Below are positions 42,411 to 51,295 of a stretch of 64,000 nucleotides of DNA, piece after piece; position 1 is the first letter of the stretch, and each line of letters opens with the position of its first letter. The notes below the pieces were generated by a model that saw only the letters and a program-made list of their open reading frames with translations, made no database searches and was not told the origin of the DNA. Source of the stretch: Cupriavidus pauculus (GTDB taxonomy: Bacteria; Pseudomonadota; Gammaproteobacteria; Burkholderiales; Burkholderiaceae); the NCBI RefSeq assembly GCF_008801835.1, contig NZ_VZOW01000002.1:248001-312000 (forward strand), in the 5' to 3' direction. Both the position numbers and the translations under genes were made by a program.

Positions 42411-42641
42411 ATGATCTCGAAGCGTCTGAATCTGCGTGCTCGTCTGAAGGCTGCTGCAAACCGTGGCGCCGTCGTTGCGGCCGGTATGGCTGCTACCACT
42501 GGTGTTGCTCTGGCTGAAGTCGATGCCAAGGTGTCGTCCGGTCTGACCACTGCTGCAACGGACATTGGTGCCGTGGCTGCACTGGTGACGTTGGTCGTGC
42601 TGGCCATCAAGGTCGGCAAGTGGATCAACCGCGCGCTGTAA
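42411..42641 (+). CDS. Major coat protein (pVIII-like)
   Basis: The 76-residue precursor has a long signal sequence (MISKRLNLRARLKAAANRGA, then VVAAGMAATTGVALA) and likely cleavage after residue 35. That leaves a ~41-residue mature protein: an acidic start (EVDAKVSSG), a membrane helix (AVAALVTLVVLAIKVG) and a basic end (KWINRAL). This is exactly the charge layout of inovirus major coat proteins, with the Lys/Arg end facing the DNA. The start has GGAG 9 nt upstream. A strong terminator follows, as after gene VIII in Ff phages. Confidence 0.88.
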   Translation: MISKRLNLRARLKAAANRGAVVAAGMAATTGVALAEVDAKVSSGLTTAATDIGAVAALVTLVVLAIKVGKWINRAL

Positions 42642-42667
42642 TCGCGGGCCACGGGCATCAGTAACGC

Positions 42668-42690
42668 GGGGAGCTTCGGCTCCCCTTTTA
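42668..42690 (+). terminator. Intrinsic terminator after the major coat gene
   Basis: GGGGAGC-TTCG-GCTCCCC (a 7-bp stem with the stable TTCG loop) followed by TTTTA. It should make the abundant coat transcript end here, limiting expression of the minor coat genes downstream. Confidence 0.88.
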
Positions 42691-42701
42691 CTTCAAGCGT
42701 C

Positions 42702-42710
42702 ACGTGTGAC
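42702..42710. repeat. Phage junction motif ACGTGTGAC, copy 1
   Basis: One of three exact copies found just after gene ends inside the prophage (the others are at 45659-45667 and 47039-47047). This one lies after the coat terminator and before the 19-residue gene; the surrounding GTCAC-GT-GTGAC is also a short inverted repeat. Confidence 0.5.
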
Positions 42711-42730
42711 ACGAAACTAGGGAGTGGGAA

Positions 42731-42790
42731 ATGGGGTTCTGGATCGTGGTGGCACTGCTCGGCGCGGCCTTCATTATTTTCACGGCATGA
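42731..42790 (+). CDS. 19-residue hydrophobic phage peptide (pVII/pIX-like candidate)
   Basis: The ATG at 42731 follows GGGAG and opens a 19-codon frame, MGFWIVVALLGAAFIIFTA, almost entirely one membrane helix. Inoviruses encode very small tip proteins (pVII and pIX in Ff) near this position, between the major coat protein and pIII. It ends in ATGA, overlapping another possible start. Too short for statistics; support comes from position, ribosome site and composition. Confidence 0.5.
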   Translation: MGFWIVVALLGAAFIIFTA

Positions 42791-42918
42791 TCAGACGGGT
42801 GATTGCATATGGCTTCCTACTTCTCAATCTCTCGGGCTGCGCGGCACTGGATACGGCTCCGGCTGGTTCCTGTGCTACTGGCTATAGCCATTGCGTTTGG
42901 CCTGAGTACGGTTTCTGA
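42787..42918 (+). CDS. Possible 43-residue lipoprotein overlapping gene III out of frame
   Basis: The ATG at 42787 overlaps the stop of the 19-residue gene (ATGA). The frame reads MIRRVIAYGFLLLNLSGCAA and runs to 42918, entirely or largely on top of the pIII-like gene in another frame. The beginning has every element of a lipoprotein signal: Arg pair, hydrophobic core and lipobox LSGC. It may be real, like embedded Rz1-type lipoproteins, or chance overlap with the pIII signal sequence. Confidence 0.3.
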   Translation: MIRRVIAYGFLLLNLSGCAALDTAPAGSCATGYSHCVWPEYGF

Positions 42919-44194
42919 TCAGGCGCGTGCCGATGCTCCCGTTAGTGGGTTGGTGTTTTCTGCTTGTTCGACTCTATCGACATCGTGTCCATGGGCCAGG
43001 ACGGCAGACGAGTTGTGCGTAGTTCCAAAGATCGCGGTGGTTCAGCCTTTGGTGACAACGGTGACCAGTGTAAGCGGAGCATTTTGCTACTACAAAAAGT
43101 CTGATAACACTACCGGCACGTTGCAGATGTCCTCGCAAGCTCGTTGCGCGGATGGTTCGATACCCGTGAGTGGTCCTACGAATTCGCAGTGTGGTACGCC
43201 TGCGCCAACGTGCCCCGCCAAGGGTCAGACATCGAGCGCGAATTACTACACCGTCGTGAGCGATTTACAACTTGGTTACAGCCTCGATTTCTGCATTCCG
43301 ATGACTGGGACGTCTGGCGGATGCGGTATGACTGCCTCGGGCCGCGCTGGTGGTCTTAACAAGAACAGCGGTAAGTGGGAATACCAGTTCATGGGGCCGT
43401 TGACGACAACAGGTCAGGTATGCACTGGGAACGGGATTGGCGTCACGAACCCAAAGACTGACACCGAAGCCCCTCAGAAGTGCGATAAGACGGCCGGCAT
43501 GTGCACGGGTACGGTGAACGGGGTTGAGGTGTGCTTGAAGTGCGCGCAGACGGATACGGCAAACACGCAAACGAAGACGACCACGAACCCGGATGGCTCG
43601 ACGTCGCAGACCACGACAAACACGACTACTACGGTCAATAACAGCAACGTTACGACGACCACCACCACGACGACCACGACGACGCCGGCCGGGGGTGGTA
43701 CGCCGACCACCAGCACGAAGACGGATTCGACCACAGAGTCTAAGGACAGCTACTGTCAGCGCAACCCGAACGATCAGGCGTGTAAGTCGACGTCTAGTCT
43801 GTCTGGCGGTACAGATTGCGTAACGCCTCCCACGTGCAACGGTGATGCGATTCAGTGTGCGATGGTCGATCAGCAATGGCGCACGCGGTGTCTCTTTGAC
43901 AAACAGTCGACGCTGTCCGATTTGGGGAATTCCGTCACAAGTGGCAATGATCCGGATGCCGGGAAACATCCCCAGCTCGAAGCCAATCGCACGGTCGTAG
44001 ACATGTCGACGCGTATCGATAGCACCCCGTTTCTGACCGGTGGCGGCGCTCTGCAAGATCAGGTGATGCCTGTGAATGGGCGCACGGTGACTATCCCGCT
44101 CTCGAAGCTCAATCAGTACTTGGTGATTGTCGGAAACATCTTTGTGGCTATTGCGCTGATCGGTGCGGCCAAGATCGTTACAGGGGGTGCGTGA
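42809..44194 (+). CDS. Adsorption/minor coat protein (pIII-like)
   Basis: From the ATG at 42809 the 461-residue protein has a basic signal sequence cleaved near QARA (about residue 41), then a cysteine-rich outer domain. A Thr-rich linker follows (about 250-310, with a run of threonines, then PAGGGTPTTSTK). A C-terminal domain ends in a membrane helix (YLVIVGNIFVAIALIGAAKI). This is the pIII plan: receptor-binding domains, flexible linker, membrane anchor. The position before the pVI and Zot genes agrees. A TTG at 42803 is an alternative start. The host receptor cannot be read from the sequence. Confidence 0.78.
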   Translation: MASYFSISRAARHWIRLRLVPVLLAIAIAFGLSTVSDQARADAPVSGLVFSACSTLSTSCPWARTADELCVVPKIAVVQPLVTTVTSVSGAFCYYKKSDNTTGTLQMSSQARCADGSIPVSGPTNSQCGTPAPTCPAKGQTSSANYYTVVSDLQLGYSLDFCIPMTGTSGGCGMTASGRAGGLNKNSGKWEYQFMGPLTTTGQVCTGNGIGVTNPKTDTEAPQKCDKTAGMCTGTVNGVEVCLKCAQTDTANTQTKTTTNPDGSTSQTTTNTTTTVNNSNVTTTTTTTTTTTPAGGGTPTTSTKTDSTTESKDSYCQRNPNDQACKSTSSLSGGTDCVTPPTCNGDAIQCAMVDQQWRTRCLFDKQSTLSDLGNSVTSGNDPDAGKHPQLEANRTVVDMSTRIDSTPFLTGGGALQDQVMPVNGRTVTIPLSKLNQYLVIVGNIFVAIALIGAAKIVTGGA

Positions 44195-44493
44195 TGCCGC
44201 TTTTTATTGCCGCGCTGATCGGCGGGCTTATCCAGGCTGCGGGGTCGATGGTCGGTCGCGTGCTGATCTCTCTTGGGATTGGGTATGTCACCTACTCCGG
44301 TGTTTCGGTGTTGCTCAACGCGTTGAAGGCGCAGGTGATCAACAGCTTCTCCGGCCTGCCTGCGGTGGCCATTCAGGTGTTAAGCATGATGAAGGTGGAC
44401 GTGTGCCTGAACATTCTGTTTAGCGCGCTTGCAGCTCGGCTGCTGGTGAAGGGACTTACGTCGGATCGATTCACGCGGATGGTGCTGAAATGA
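44194..44493 (+). CDS. DUF2523 minor coat protein (pVI-like)
   Basis: The 99-residue protein starts at 44194, sharing TGATG with the stop of the previous gene. It has three hydrophobic segments: MPLFIAALIGGLIQAAGSMV, the region GRVLISLGIGYVTYSGVSVL, and LNILFSALAARLLV. This is the DUF2523 pattern found in inoviruses in the place of pVI, a virion end-cap protein. Its stop overlaps the zot start by 4 nt. Confidence 0.85.
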   Translation: MPLFIAALIGGLIQAAGSMVGRVLISLGIGYVTYSGVSVLLNALKAQVINSFSGLPAVAIQVLSMMKVDVCLNILFSALAARLLVKGLTSDRFTRMVLK

Positions 44494-45653
44494 CAACGGC
44501 GGTCGTCAATCTTGTCACGGGGCTCCAAGGTGCGAGCAAAACGCTGTACACGCTCTCCACTGTTAAGGACATCGCAGAGAAAGAAGGGCGGCAAGTCTAC
44601 TACCACGGTATCAATGATTTGAAGTTGCCGTGGACTCTGTTGGAGAAGCCGGAAGACTGGCCCAAGGTGCCTAACGGCTCCATTGTGGTCATCGATGAGG
44701 CGCAGCAGTGTTATCGCTCGCGGCCGGCCGGTGCTGCTGTTCCTGCGCATGTATCGGCACTGGAAACGCTTCGGCATAAGGGCATCACGCTGTGGCTGAT
44801 CACACAGCATCCGATGCTGCTTGATAACCATGTGCGTCGGTTGTGCGGGCGTCACCTGCATCTGATTCGGCGGTTTGGTGGCCAGTCAGCAAACGTGCAT
44901 GAGTTCAACGCAGTTCGTGAAGGCGTGGACAAGCCCGGTGGCCGCAAGGATTCCATCCAGACCGTATTCAAGTTTCCGAAAGCGAATTTTTCGCTCTACA
45001 AATCGGCTGAGGTCCATACGGTTAAGCGCAGCATTCCGAAGCGTGCGTTCGTACTGCTGTTGCTGCCGGTTGCGCTCGGTGGTATCGGCTGGATTCTCTA
45101 CAAAAATTTCTACGGGAATCGCGGAGCGTCGGAAACTGTGACAGCGTCTGCAAGGGTCGGTGAAATGCCTTCGGGTGGGTCAGCCGCGGGGAATGTGGAT
45201 GGCGGTCACGTGAAGACGGCTGAGGAGTACATAGCAGGCTATCAGCCGCGCATTCCCGGCCTCGATTACACGGCGCCTGTGTATGACAAGTTGACTGAGC
45301 CTAAGCGCGTTCCGGTGCCTGCCGCTTGCGTGACGGGCAAAAACCACTGCCAGTGCTACACGCAGCAAGGAACGAAGCTCCAGGTCAAGGCAGATCAATG
45401 CGCGCAGATCGTCCGTGACGGCTTTTTTATGGCGTTCGACCCAGACGGTGAGAAGCCCGCTATGGCCGCTGTGGCCGCAACCCCTGCACCCTCCCCTTCC
45501 CCTGCACCAATGGCGACGCCTGAGCCCGCTCCGGTTCAGCCACAGGTGGTTGTGGTGAACGATCTGGGGCGTAGTGGTCGTGCACGGTCTGCGATGGAAC
45601 TGGATGCGTTTGGTGACGACGACACGGTGACTAAGCGTTTGGTACGTAGATAA
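44490..45653 (+). CDS. zot: Zot-family phage assembly ATPase (pI-like)
   Basis: The 387-residue protein has an N-terminal ATPase domain with Walker A GLQGASKT (11-18) and Walker B GSIVVIDEAQ (Asp69-Glu70). One membrane helix lies at about 184-206 (AFVLLLLPVALGGIGWILY), followed by a periplasmic C-terminal part with a Pro/Ala linker (ATPAPSPSPAPMATPEPAP). Zot/pI proteins drive virion extrusion through the inner membrane. Despite the name, a toxin role here has no support beyond family membership. Confidence 0.92.
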   Translation: MTTAVVNLVTGLQGASKTLYTLSTVKDIAEKEGRQVYYHGINDLKLPWTLLEKPEDWPKVPNGSIVVIDEAQQCYRSRPAGAAVPAHVSALETLRHKGITLWLITQHPMLLDNHVRRLCGRHLHLIRRFGGQSANVHEFNAVREGVDKPGGRKDSIQTVFKFPKANFSLYKSAEVHTVKRSIPKRAFVLLLLPVALGGIGWILYKNFYGNRGASETVTASARVGEMPSGGSAAGNVDGGHVKTAEEYIAGYQPRIPGLDYTAPVYDKLTEPKRVPVPAACVTGKNHCQCYTQQGTKLQVKADQCAQIVRDGFFMAFDPDGEKPAMAAVAATPAPSPSPAPMATPEPAPVQPQVVVVNDLGRSGRARSAMELDAFGDDDTVTKRLVRR

Positions 45654-45658
45654 GCGTG

Positions 45659-45667
45659 ACGTGTGAC
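45659..45667. repeat. Phage junction motif ACGTGTGAC, copy 2
   Basis: Exact copy, starting 6 nt after the zot stop and 20 nt before the start of the 52-residue gene. Confidence 0.5.
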
Positions 45668-45686
45668 GAGAATTGGAGGGGAAACG

Positions 45687-45845
45687 ATGGATGCTGTGCC
45701 GGAGTGGGTTGCGTTGGTGGGGATTCCGCCGTGGGATGGGGAGTGGGAAGCGCCTCGATATCGGGCGCTGGTGCATGGGAGCGGGCTTGGATGCTTTCGA
45801 GCTGAAGCGATTTGGATGCTGGGTGGGTTGATGGCGGCGTGGTAG
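45687..45845 (+). CDS. Small phage protein of unknown function (52 residues)
   Basis: The ATG at 45687 has a very good ribosome binding site (GGAGGGG, 6 nt). The product begins MDAVPEWVALVGIPPWDGEW; it is Trp-rich and slightly acidic, without a membrane segment. It follows zot by 33 nt, just after a copy of ACGTGTGAC. No family is recognised. The position between the assembly and replication genes is where inoviruses carry variable accessory genes. Confidence 0.55.
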   Translation: MDAVPEWVALVGIPPWDGEWEAPRYRALVHGSGLGCFRAEAIWMLGGLMAAW

Positions 45846-46158
45846 TAGGATCGCGACGCAATTTAGTTTCACGATCGAGGGCGGATCTGTGGCAAGAAAT
45901 TGCGAGAAATGGGTGCGGCGGTTGTATCGCCGCGATGGGCAGGAAAGGCGGTGGTGAAGCTCAGAAGTGGCACAGGGCGTCATGGCGGCGACAGGCCGAA
46001 GGCCGGCGCCGCCGGGGCGCGCGAAGCGCGCCTACTTGTATCAATAACACTTAAGAAACAGAGGTACGCGGCGGCGTAACGCAGGGCAAAGAAAAAGCCC
46101 GGCAACAGCGGCAACTGTTCCGGGCGTGATCCATAACTCAACTTGATAGGGATTTGCT
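45846..46158. other. Phage intergenic region with a hairpin cluster before the replication gene
   Basis: This 313-nt stretch has nested stems GGCGGCG/CGCCGCC (45984-46013) enclosing GGCC-GAA-GGCC, then GGCGCGC-GAA-GCGCGCC (46016-46032). A third hairpin GCCCGGCAACAG/CTGTTCCGGGC (46097-46125) is followed on the minus strand by TTTTTC. The last is a minus-strand terminator. The cluster could be a replication origin for the adjacent initiator. No good coding frame is present. Confidence 0.5.
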
Positions 46159-47034
46159 ATGGACAACGCAATGGTAGGCGATGAGCGGCCGGTTGGGAAG
46201 GTCTATTCGGAAGGCATCACGGTGCGCGTGCGACGATTCGGAAATGGCCAGGTGGAAATTAACGGGTTCCCCTCAACGGCGTGGCATCGAATCAACGATG
46301 TCCGCCTGCTGCCAAAGCGTACTGAGACGGTACGCGGTGAGTCGGAACATAAGGAACGAAACGAGGAAATCTCGGTGCGCCGCGCTACACAACAGATTCG
46401 CGTGCGTTGCAAACAGGTCAACGCTGACACGATGTTGACCCTCAACACGCGGGAGAACATTCAGGATATGGATGACTTCTACCCGCTCTGCAAAGAGTTT
46501 TTCCGGCGCATGCGGAAGCATGGCGATTTTCACTATGTAGCGGTGCCTGAGCGCCAAAAACGGGGCGCATGGCATTTGCATATTGCCTGCCAAGGCAAAG
46601 TCGCCCGTAGGCTCGTTATCGCGGTCTGGCTGCGTGTTGTTGGCGGCAAGGGTAACGGGTATTGCCACATCAGCAATCCGGGGCGTTCTGAATCGCAGGC
46701 ACGCAACGGCAAACGTTGGGAGCCGCATCGGCTGGCCGCCTATATCTCGAAGTACATCAGCAAAGATATTTCCGGGCGTGAGCTGAACGACAAGCGCTAT
46801 TGGACGTCCCGGGGCATCGTGGTGCCTGAGCGTGAGACGTGGGGCACGTGGATGGACTATCCGTCGATGTACGACGCCACATTGCCTGTGCTGAAGTACC
46901 TGCAGGGTGCTGCGGGCATCGATGACTTGGTGTCGTACATCAGCGTAAAGAACGGATCATTTTGGTTTGCGACGGGGCCTAGGTTCGTTGGCCCACAGGC
47001 GCAGCCTTTCCTTGAGGAAACCGAAGGGAATTAA
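46159..47034 (+). CDS. HUH-family replication initiator (gene II-like)
   Basis: The 291-residue protein has the two landmarks of rolling-circle initiators: the metal-binding His-x-His in GAWHLHIACQG (His139, His141) and the nicking-tyrosine motif AAYISKYISKD (Tyr195 and Tyr199). It should nick the double-stranded replicative form to start rolling-circle replication. It starts MDNAMVGDERPVGKVYSEGI. It lies directly right of the hairpin cluster at 45984-46125, a plausible target. Confidence 0.88.
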   Translation: MDNAMVGDERPVGKVYSEGITVRVRRFGNGQVEINGFPSTAWHRINDVRLLPKRTETVRGESEHKERNEEISVRRATQQIRVRCKQVNADTMLTLNTRENIQDMDDFYPLCKEFFRRMRKHGDFHYVAVPERQKRGAWHLHIACQGKVARRLVIAVWLRVVGGKGNGYCHISNPGRSESQARNGKRWEPHRLAAYISKYISKDISGRELNDKRYWTSRGIVVPERETWGTWMDYPSMYDATLPVLKYLQGAAGIDDLVSYISVKNGSFWFATGPRFVGPQAQPFLEETEGN

Positions 47035-47038
47035 CGCA

Positions 47039-47047
47039 ACGTGTGAC
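47039..47047. repeat. Phage junction motif ACGTGTGAC, copy 3
   Basis: Exact copy, 5 nt after the replication-initiator stop and 17 nt before the ribbon-helix-helix gene. Confidence 0.5.
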
Positions 47048-47063
47048 GTAAAAAACTTCGACT

Positions 47064-47321
47064 ATGAAAGATACCAATGATCGCCGAACAGGTGAGCTTG
47101 TACCGGTGAAGCGAAAGCGCGGCCGTCCGGTGTCCGGCAGTGCGATGACTCCGGCAGAACGGCAGGCCGCGTACAGGGCGCGTAACGGGCTGGTGCCCGT
47201 TACTGTCGAGTTGCCTGCTGAACTGGTTGATGAGCTGAACGAATACCTGCGTTTTAAAGACACCACGCGAAACGCTGTGTTTGAGAAGCTGCTGCGCACG
47301 CAGTTACTGCGGAAGCGTTAG
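47064..47321 (+). CDS. Small basic protein with a ribbon-helix-helix-like end
   Basis: The 85-residue protein starts MKDTNDRRTGELVPVKRKRG. The N-terminal half is strongly basic (KRKRGRPVSGSAMTPAERQA). The C-terminal half, VPVTVELPAELVDELNEYLR and onward, has the beta-strand plus two-helix pattern of CopG-type DNA-binding proteins. It may regulate replication or recombinase genes. Its stop overlaps the convergent recombinase stop by 3 nt. Confidence 0.65.
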   Translation: MKDTNDRRTGELVPVKRKRGRPVSGSAMTPAERQAAYRARNGLVPVTVELPAELVDELNEYLRFKDTTRNAVFEKLLRTQLLRKR

Positions 47322-47908
47322 GCGGCATCTAGCAGGCTCGGCTGCAATCGTTCGTGGTGGCGCTTAATTGCACGTTTGATGCTTGAAATATGAGTGCCGT
47401 ACTGGCGGGCTAGTGCGGACTTGGTGTGTTTGCCCGTGAACCATAGGCGTAATGCCTCGGCTTCGTCTGCCTCACTCATTGCTGTAGGTCGTCCCATCTT
47501 TACGCCGCGTCGGGCTGCGGCGGCCATTCCTACCTTCGTGCGCTCTCGTATTAGCTCCCGTTCAAATTCAGCGAACGCGCCTACGATTTGGAAGATCATC
47601 CGCCCTGCTGGCGATCGCGTGTCGATGTGTTCGGTCAGACTGCGGAACTGCGCGCCTGTCGCCTCGATACGTTCGATGATGATGAGTAGGTCTTTCAGTG
47701 ACCGTGCGATGCGGTCTAGTTTGTAGACGACGACGGTGTCTCCCTGGCTGATCGTGTTGAGCATTTCCTCAAGCACTGGCCGCTTCGATGCGCTGCCTCC
47801 CGAACGCTTTTCGGAAAAAATAAAACCGACGCCTGCTTCTCGCAGTGCGTCGGTTTGTGCGTGTGTTTCTTGTTCCTGTGTGCTGACTCTGGCGTATCCG
47901 ACTAACAT
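47318..47908 (-). CDS. Serine recombinase (resolvase/invertase family), probable phage integrase
   Basis: The 196-residue protein has the resolvase catalytic start MLVGYARVSTQEQ (Ser9), the conserved KLDRIARSLKDLL and the Arg block AEFERELIRERTKVGMAAA. A C-terminal helix-turn-helix follows (ALARQYGTHISSIKRAIKRH). Small resolvases of this type integrate phiRSM phages. No strong ribosome binding site precedes the ATG. In the circular phage its start would overlap the stop of the extended repressor frame (ATGTTAG), suggesting coupled translation. Codons 18-31 contain an intrinsic-terminator-like sequence. Confidence 0.9.
   Translation of the reverse strand: MLVGYARVSTQEQETHAQTDALREAGVGFIFSEKRSGGSASKRPVLEEMLNTISQGDTVVVYKLDRIARSLKDLLIIIERIEATGAQFRSLTEHIDTRSPAGRMIFQIVGAFAEFERELIRERTKVGMAAAARRGVKMGRPTAMSEADEAEALRLWFTGKHTKSALARQYGTHISSIKRAIKRHHERLQPSLLDAA
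47811..47856 (-). terminator. Terminator-like hairpin inside the recombinase gene
   Basis: On the minus strand AAACCGACGC and GCGTCGGTTT pair (47847-47856 with 47823-47832), extended inward by CTGC/GCAG with one bulged base. The stem is followed by TTTTATTTTTT. It lies in the sense direction in recombinase codons 18-31, where translating ribosomes would prevent it forming. Function inferred. Confidence 0.6.
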
Positions 47909-47994
47909 GCTGCTTCGATCATTGTTGTTGTGTGGAACAACGTATGTCGGGCAGTGTGTAGTAGTTCGCGTACCCCGCTAAGGACGGGCTTCGT

Positions 47995-48184
<190 letters not shown>

Positions 48185-48267
48185 GGTAACTTGGTCGTCG
48201 CGTTGGCGGCGAAACCAAGATTATAGGGACATTGCCATGCCGAGCGCAAGTCCCTGCGCAACAATTT

Positions 48268-49623
<1,356 letters not shown>

Positions 49624-49701
49624 TTACTGCACCGGCATCACCGCACGGTGCCGAATCTGCCCCGATTTCGGCGGCTTTTCCGCCGATCGGGCCGATTTGT
49701 C

Positions 49702-51075
49702 TCAGCTCTGGTCGCCCTTGGGGCCCCTGTCGGACTTTGCCGCCGGCTTGTCGCGCTCGTTGTGCGCACGATGCCACGCGTCGTCGAGATCGCGCAGATG
49801 CCTGAGCTTGTCGCCGATCTTGCCCTCCAGGCCCCGCGGCGTGGGCTGGTACCAGTCCTGCCGGCGCAGATCATCGGGCAGATAGTGTTCGCCAGCGGCA
49901 TAGGCCTCGGGTTCATCGTGCGCATAGCGATACGCATGTCCGTAGCCCAGTTCCTTCATCAGCCGGGTGGGCGCATTGCGCAAATGCACTGGGACGGCAC
50001 GCGACTTGTCCTTCGCGACGAAAGCGCGCGCAGCGTTGTACGCGTTGTAGCCGGCGTTGGACTTCGGCGCCACCGCCAGATAGATCAGCGCCTGCGCCAG
50101 CGCCAGTTCGCCTTCGGGCGAGCCCAGGCGCTCGTACGTTTCCGCGGCGTCCAGCGTGATACGTGCGGCGCGGGGATCGGCCAGGCCGATATCTTCCCAG
50201 GCCATCCGCACGATGCGGCGCGCCAGATAGCGCGGATCTGCGCCGCCGTCGAGCATGCGGCAGAACCAGTAGAGCGCGCCATCGGGATCGGATCCGCGCA
50301 CCGACTTGTGCAACGCGCTGATCTGGTCGTAGAACGCATCGCCGCCCTTGTCGAAACGGCGCAGGTTTTCCGACAACGCGCTGCCGAGTAACGCGGTATC
50401 GATTGCCTGCGCCCCGGCATTGCGCGCGGCGCGCACCACGATCTCAATGTTGTTCAGCAGCTTGCGACCGTCGCCGTCGGCCGAACCAACGATCAGGCCC
50501 ATCGCCTCGTCGTCCCACGTCACGCCGCCAAGTTCCTGACTGGCGCGCAGCACGAGCTGTTTCAGTTCGCTGTCGTCCAGGCTCTTGAGCACGTAGACCG
50601 CCGCGCGTGACAGCAATGCACCGTTGACTTCGAACGAGGGGTTTTCGGTGGTCGCGCCAATAAAGACGAACAGGCCGCTTTCGACGTGCGGCAGGAAGGC
50701 ATCCTGCTGACTCTTGTTGAAGCGATGCACCTCGTCCACGAACACCAGCGTGCGGCGGCCATGGGCGCGGAATTGCTCGGCGCGCTCGACGGCTTCGCGG
50801 ATATCCTTGACGCCCGACAGCACTGCGGACAGCGCAATGAATTCCGCGTCGAAGGCATCGGCCATCAGGCGCGCCAGCGTGGTCTTTCCCACGCCTGGCG
50901 GGCCCCACAGAATCATCGAATGTGGCTCGCCCGACTCGAACGCAACCCGCAGCGGTCTACCGGCGCCCAGCAGGTGCTGCTGGCCAATCACCTCGTCAAT
51001 ATTGCGCGGGCGCAGGCGTTCCGCGAGCGGCTGCCGGGAACGGTCAGGGGAGTCGGAGAACAGCGAATCCGCCAC
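49702..51075 (-). CDS. rarA: Replication-associated recombination protein A (RarA/MgsA), AAA+ ATPase
   Basis: A GTG at 51075 gives [20 protein letters not shown] and a 457-residue protein of normal length. The frame continues upstream for 57 codons without a better start. Motifs are Walker [16 protein letters not shown], Walker [19 protein letters not shown] and sensor 1 [14 protein letters not shown], followed by the MgsA C-terminal tetramerisation region. It acts at stalled replication forks. The serS-rarA-lolA-ftsK neighbourhood is conserved in proteobacteria. Confidence 0.95.
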   Translation of the reverse strand: MADSLFSDSPDRSRQPLAERLRPRNIDEVIGQQHLLGAGRPLRVAFESGEPHSMILWGPPGVGKTTLARLMADAFDAEFIALSAVLSGVKDIREAVERAEQFRAHGRRTLVFVDEVHRFNKSQQDAFLPHVESGLFVFIGATTENPSFEVNGALLSRAAVYVLKSLDDSELKQLVLRASQELGGVTWDDEAMGLIVGSADGDGRKLLNNIEIVVRAARNAGAQAIDTALLGSALSENLRRFDKGGDAFYDQISALHKSVRGSDPDGALYWFCRMLDGGADPRYLARRIVRMAWEDIGLADPRAARITLDAAETYERLGSPEGELALAQALIYLAVAPKSNAGYNAYNAARAFVAKDKSRAVPVHLRNAPTRLMKELGYGHAYRYAHDEPEAYAAGEHYLPDDLRRQDWYQPTPRGLEGKIGDKLRHLRDLDDAWHRAHNERDKPAAKSDRGPKGDQS

Positions 51076-51295
51076 GATGCAAAAACCTTTCGATTGACAC
51101 GGCCGCCAGCGTGGCGGCGCAACGCCACAGTGTAGACGATCCTGCGCAGGCGAATTTTTGTGGCGCGCCCTAAAGTCCGATCCGGCGATGCCGATAACAC
51201 CCAATGGCCAGCGCCCCAAGCGGCGCGGCAAGCTGGGCGCCGGCATGGGACCGGCGACTATCGCGGGGCAATATTTTCGATACTCGGGGATTTGT

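Noticed and set aside
41996..42712. A 238-codon minus-strand frame across the phage hairpin region and coat gene
   Set aside because: It crosses two long hairpins and the confident coat gene, and has no ribosome site or domain.
43265..44056. An Arg-rich 263-codon minus-strand frame opposite the pIII-like gene
   Set aside because: Produced by the Thr-codon repeats of the pIII linker read backwards.
44490..45653. Zot as a toxin gene
   Set aside because: Walker motifs, membrane helix and position show a phage assembly ATPase; nothing in the sequence supports toxin activity.
45812..46054. An 80-codon plus-strand frame in the hairpin cluster before the replication gene
   Set aside because: Gly/Arg composition follows from the GC hairpins; no ribosome binding site.
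46091..46158. Hairpin at 46097-46125 as a terminator for zot or the 52-residue gene
   Set aside because: The T run is on the minus strand only, so it cannot stop plus-strand transcription in the usual way.
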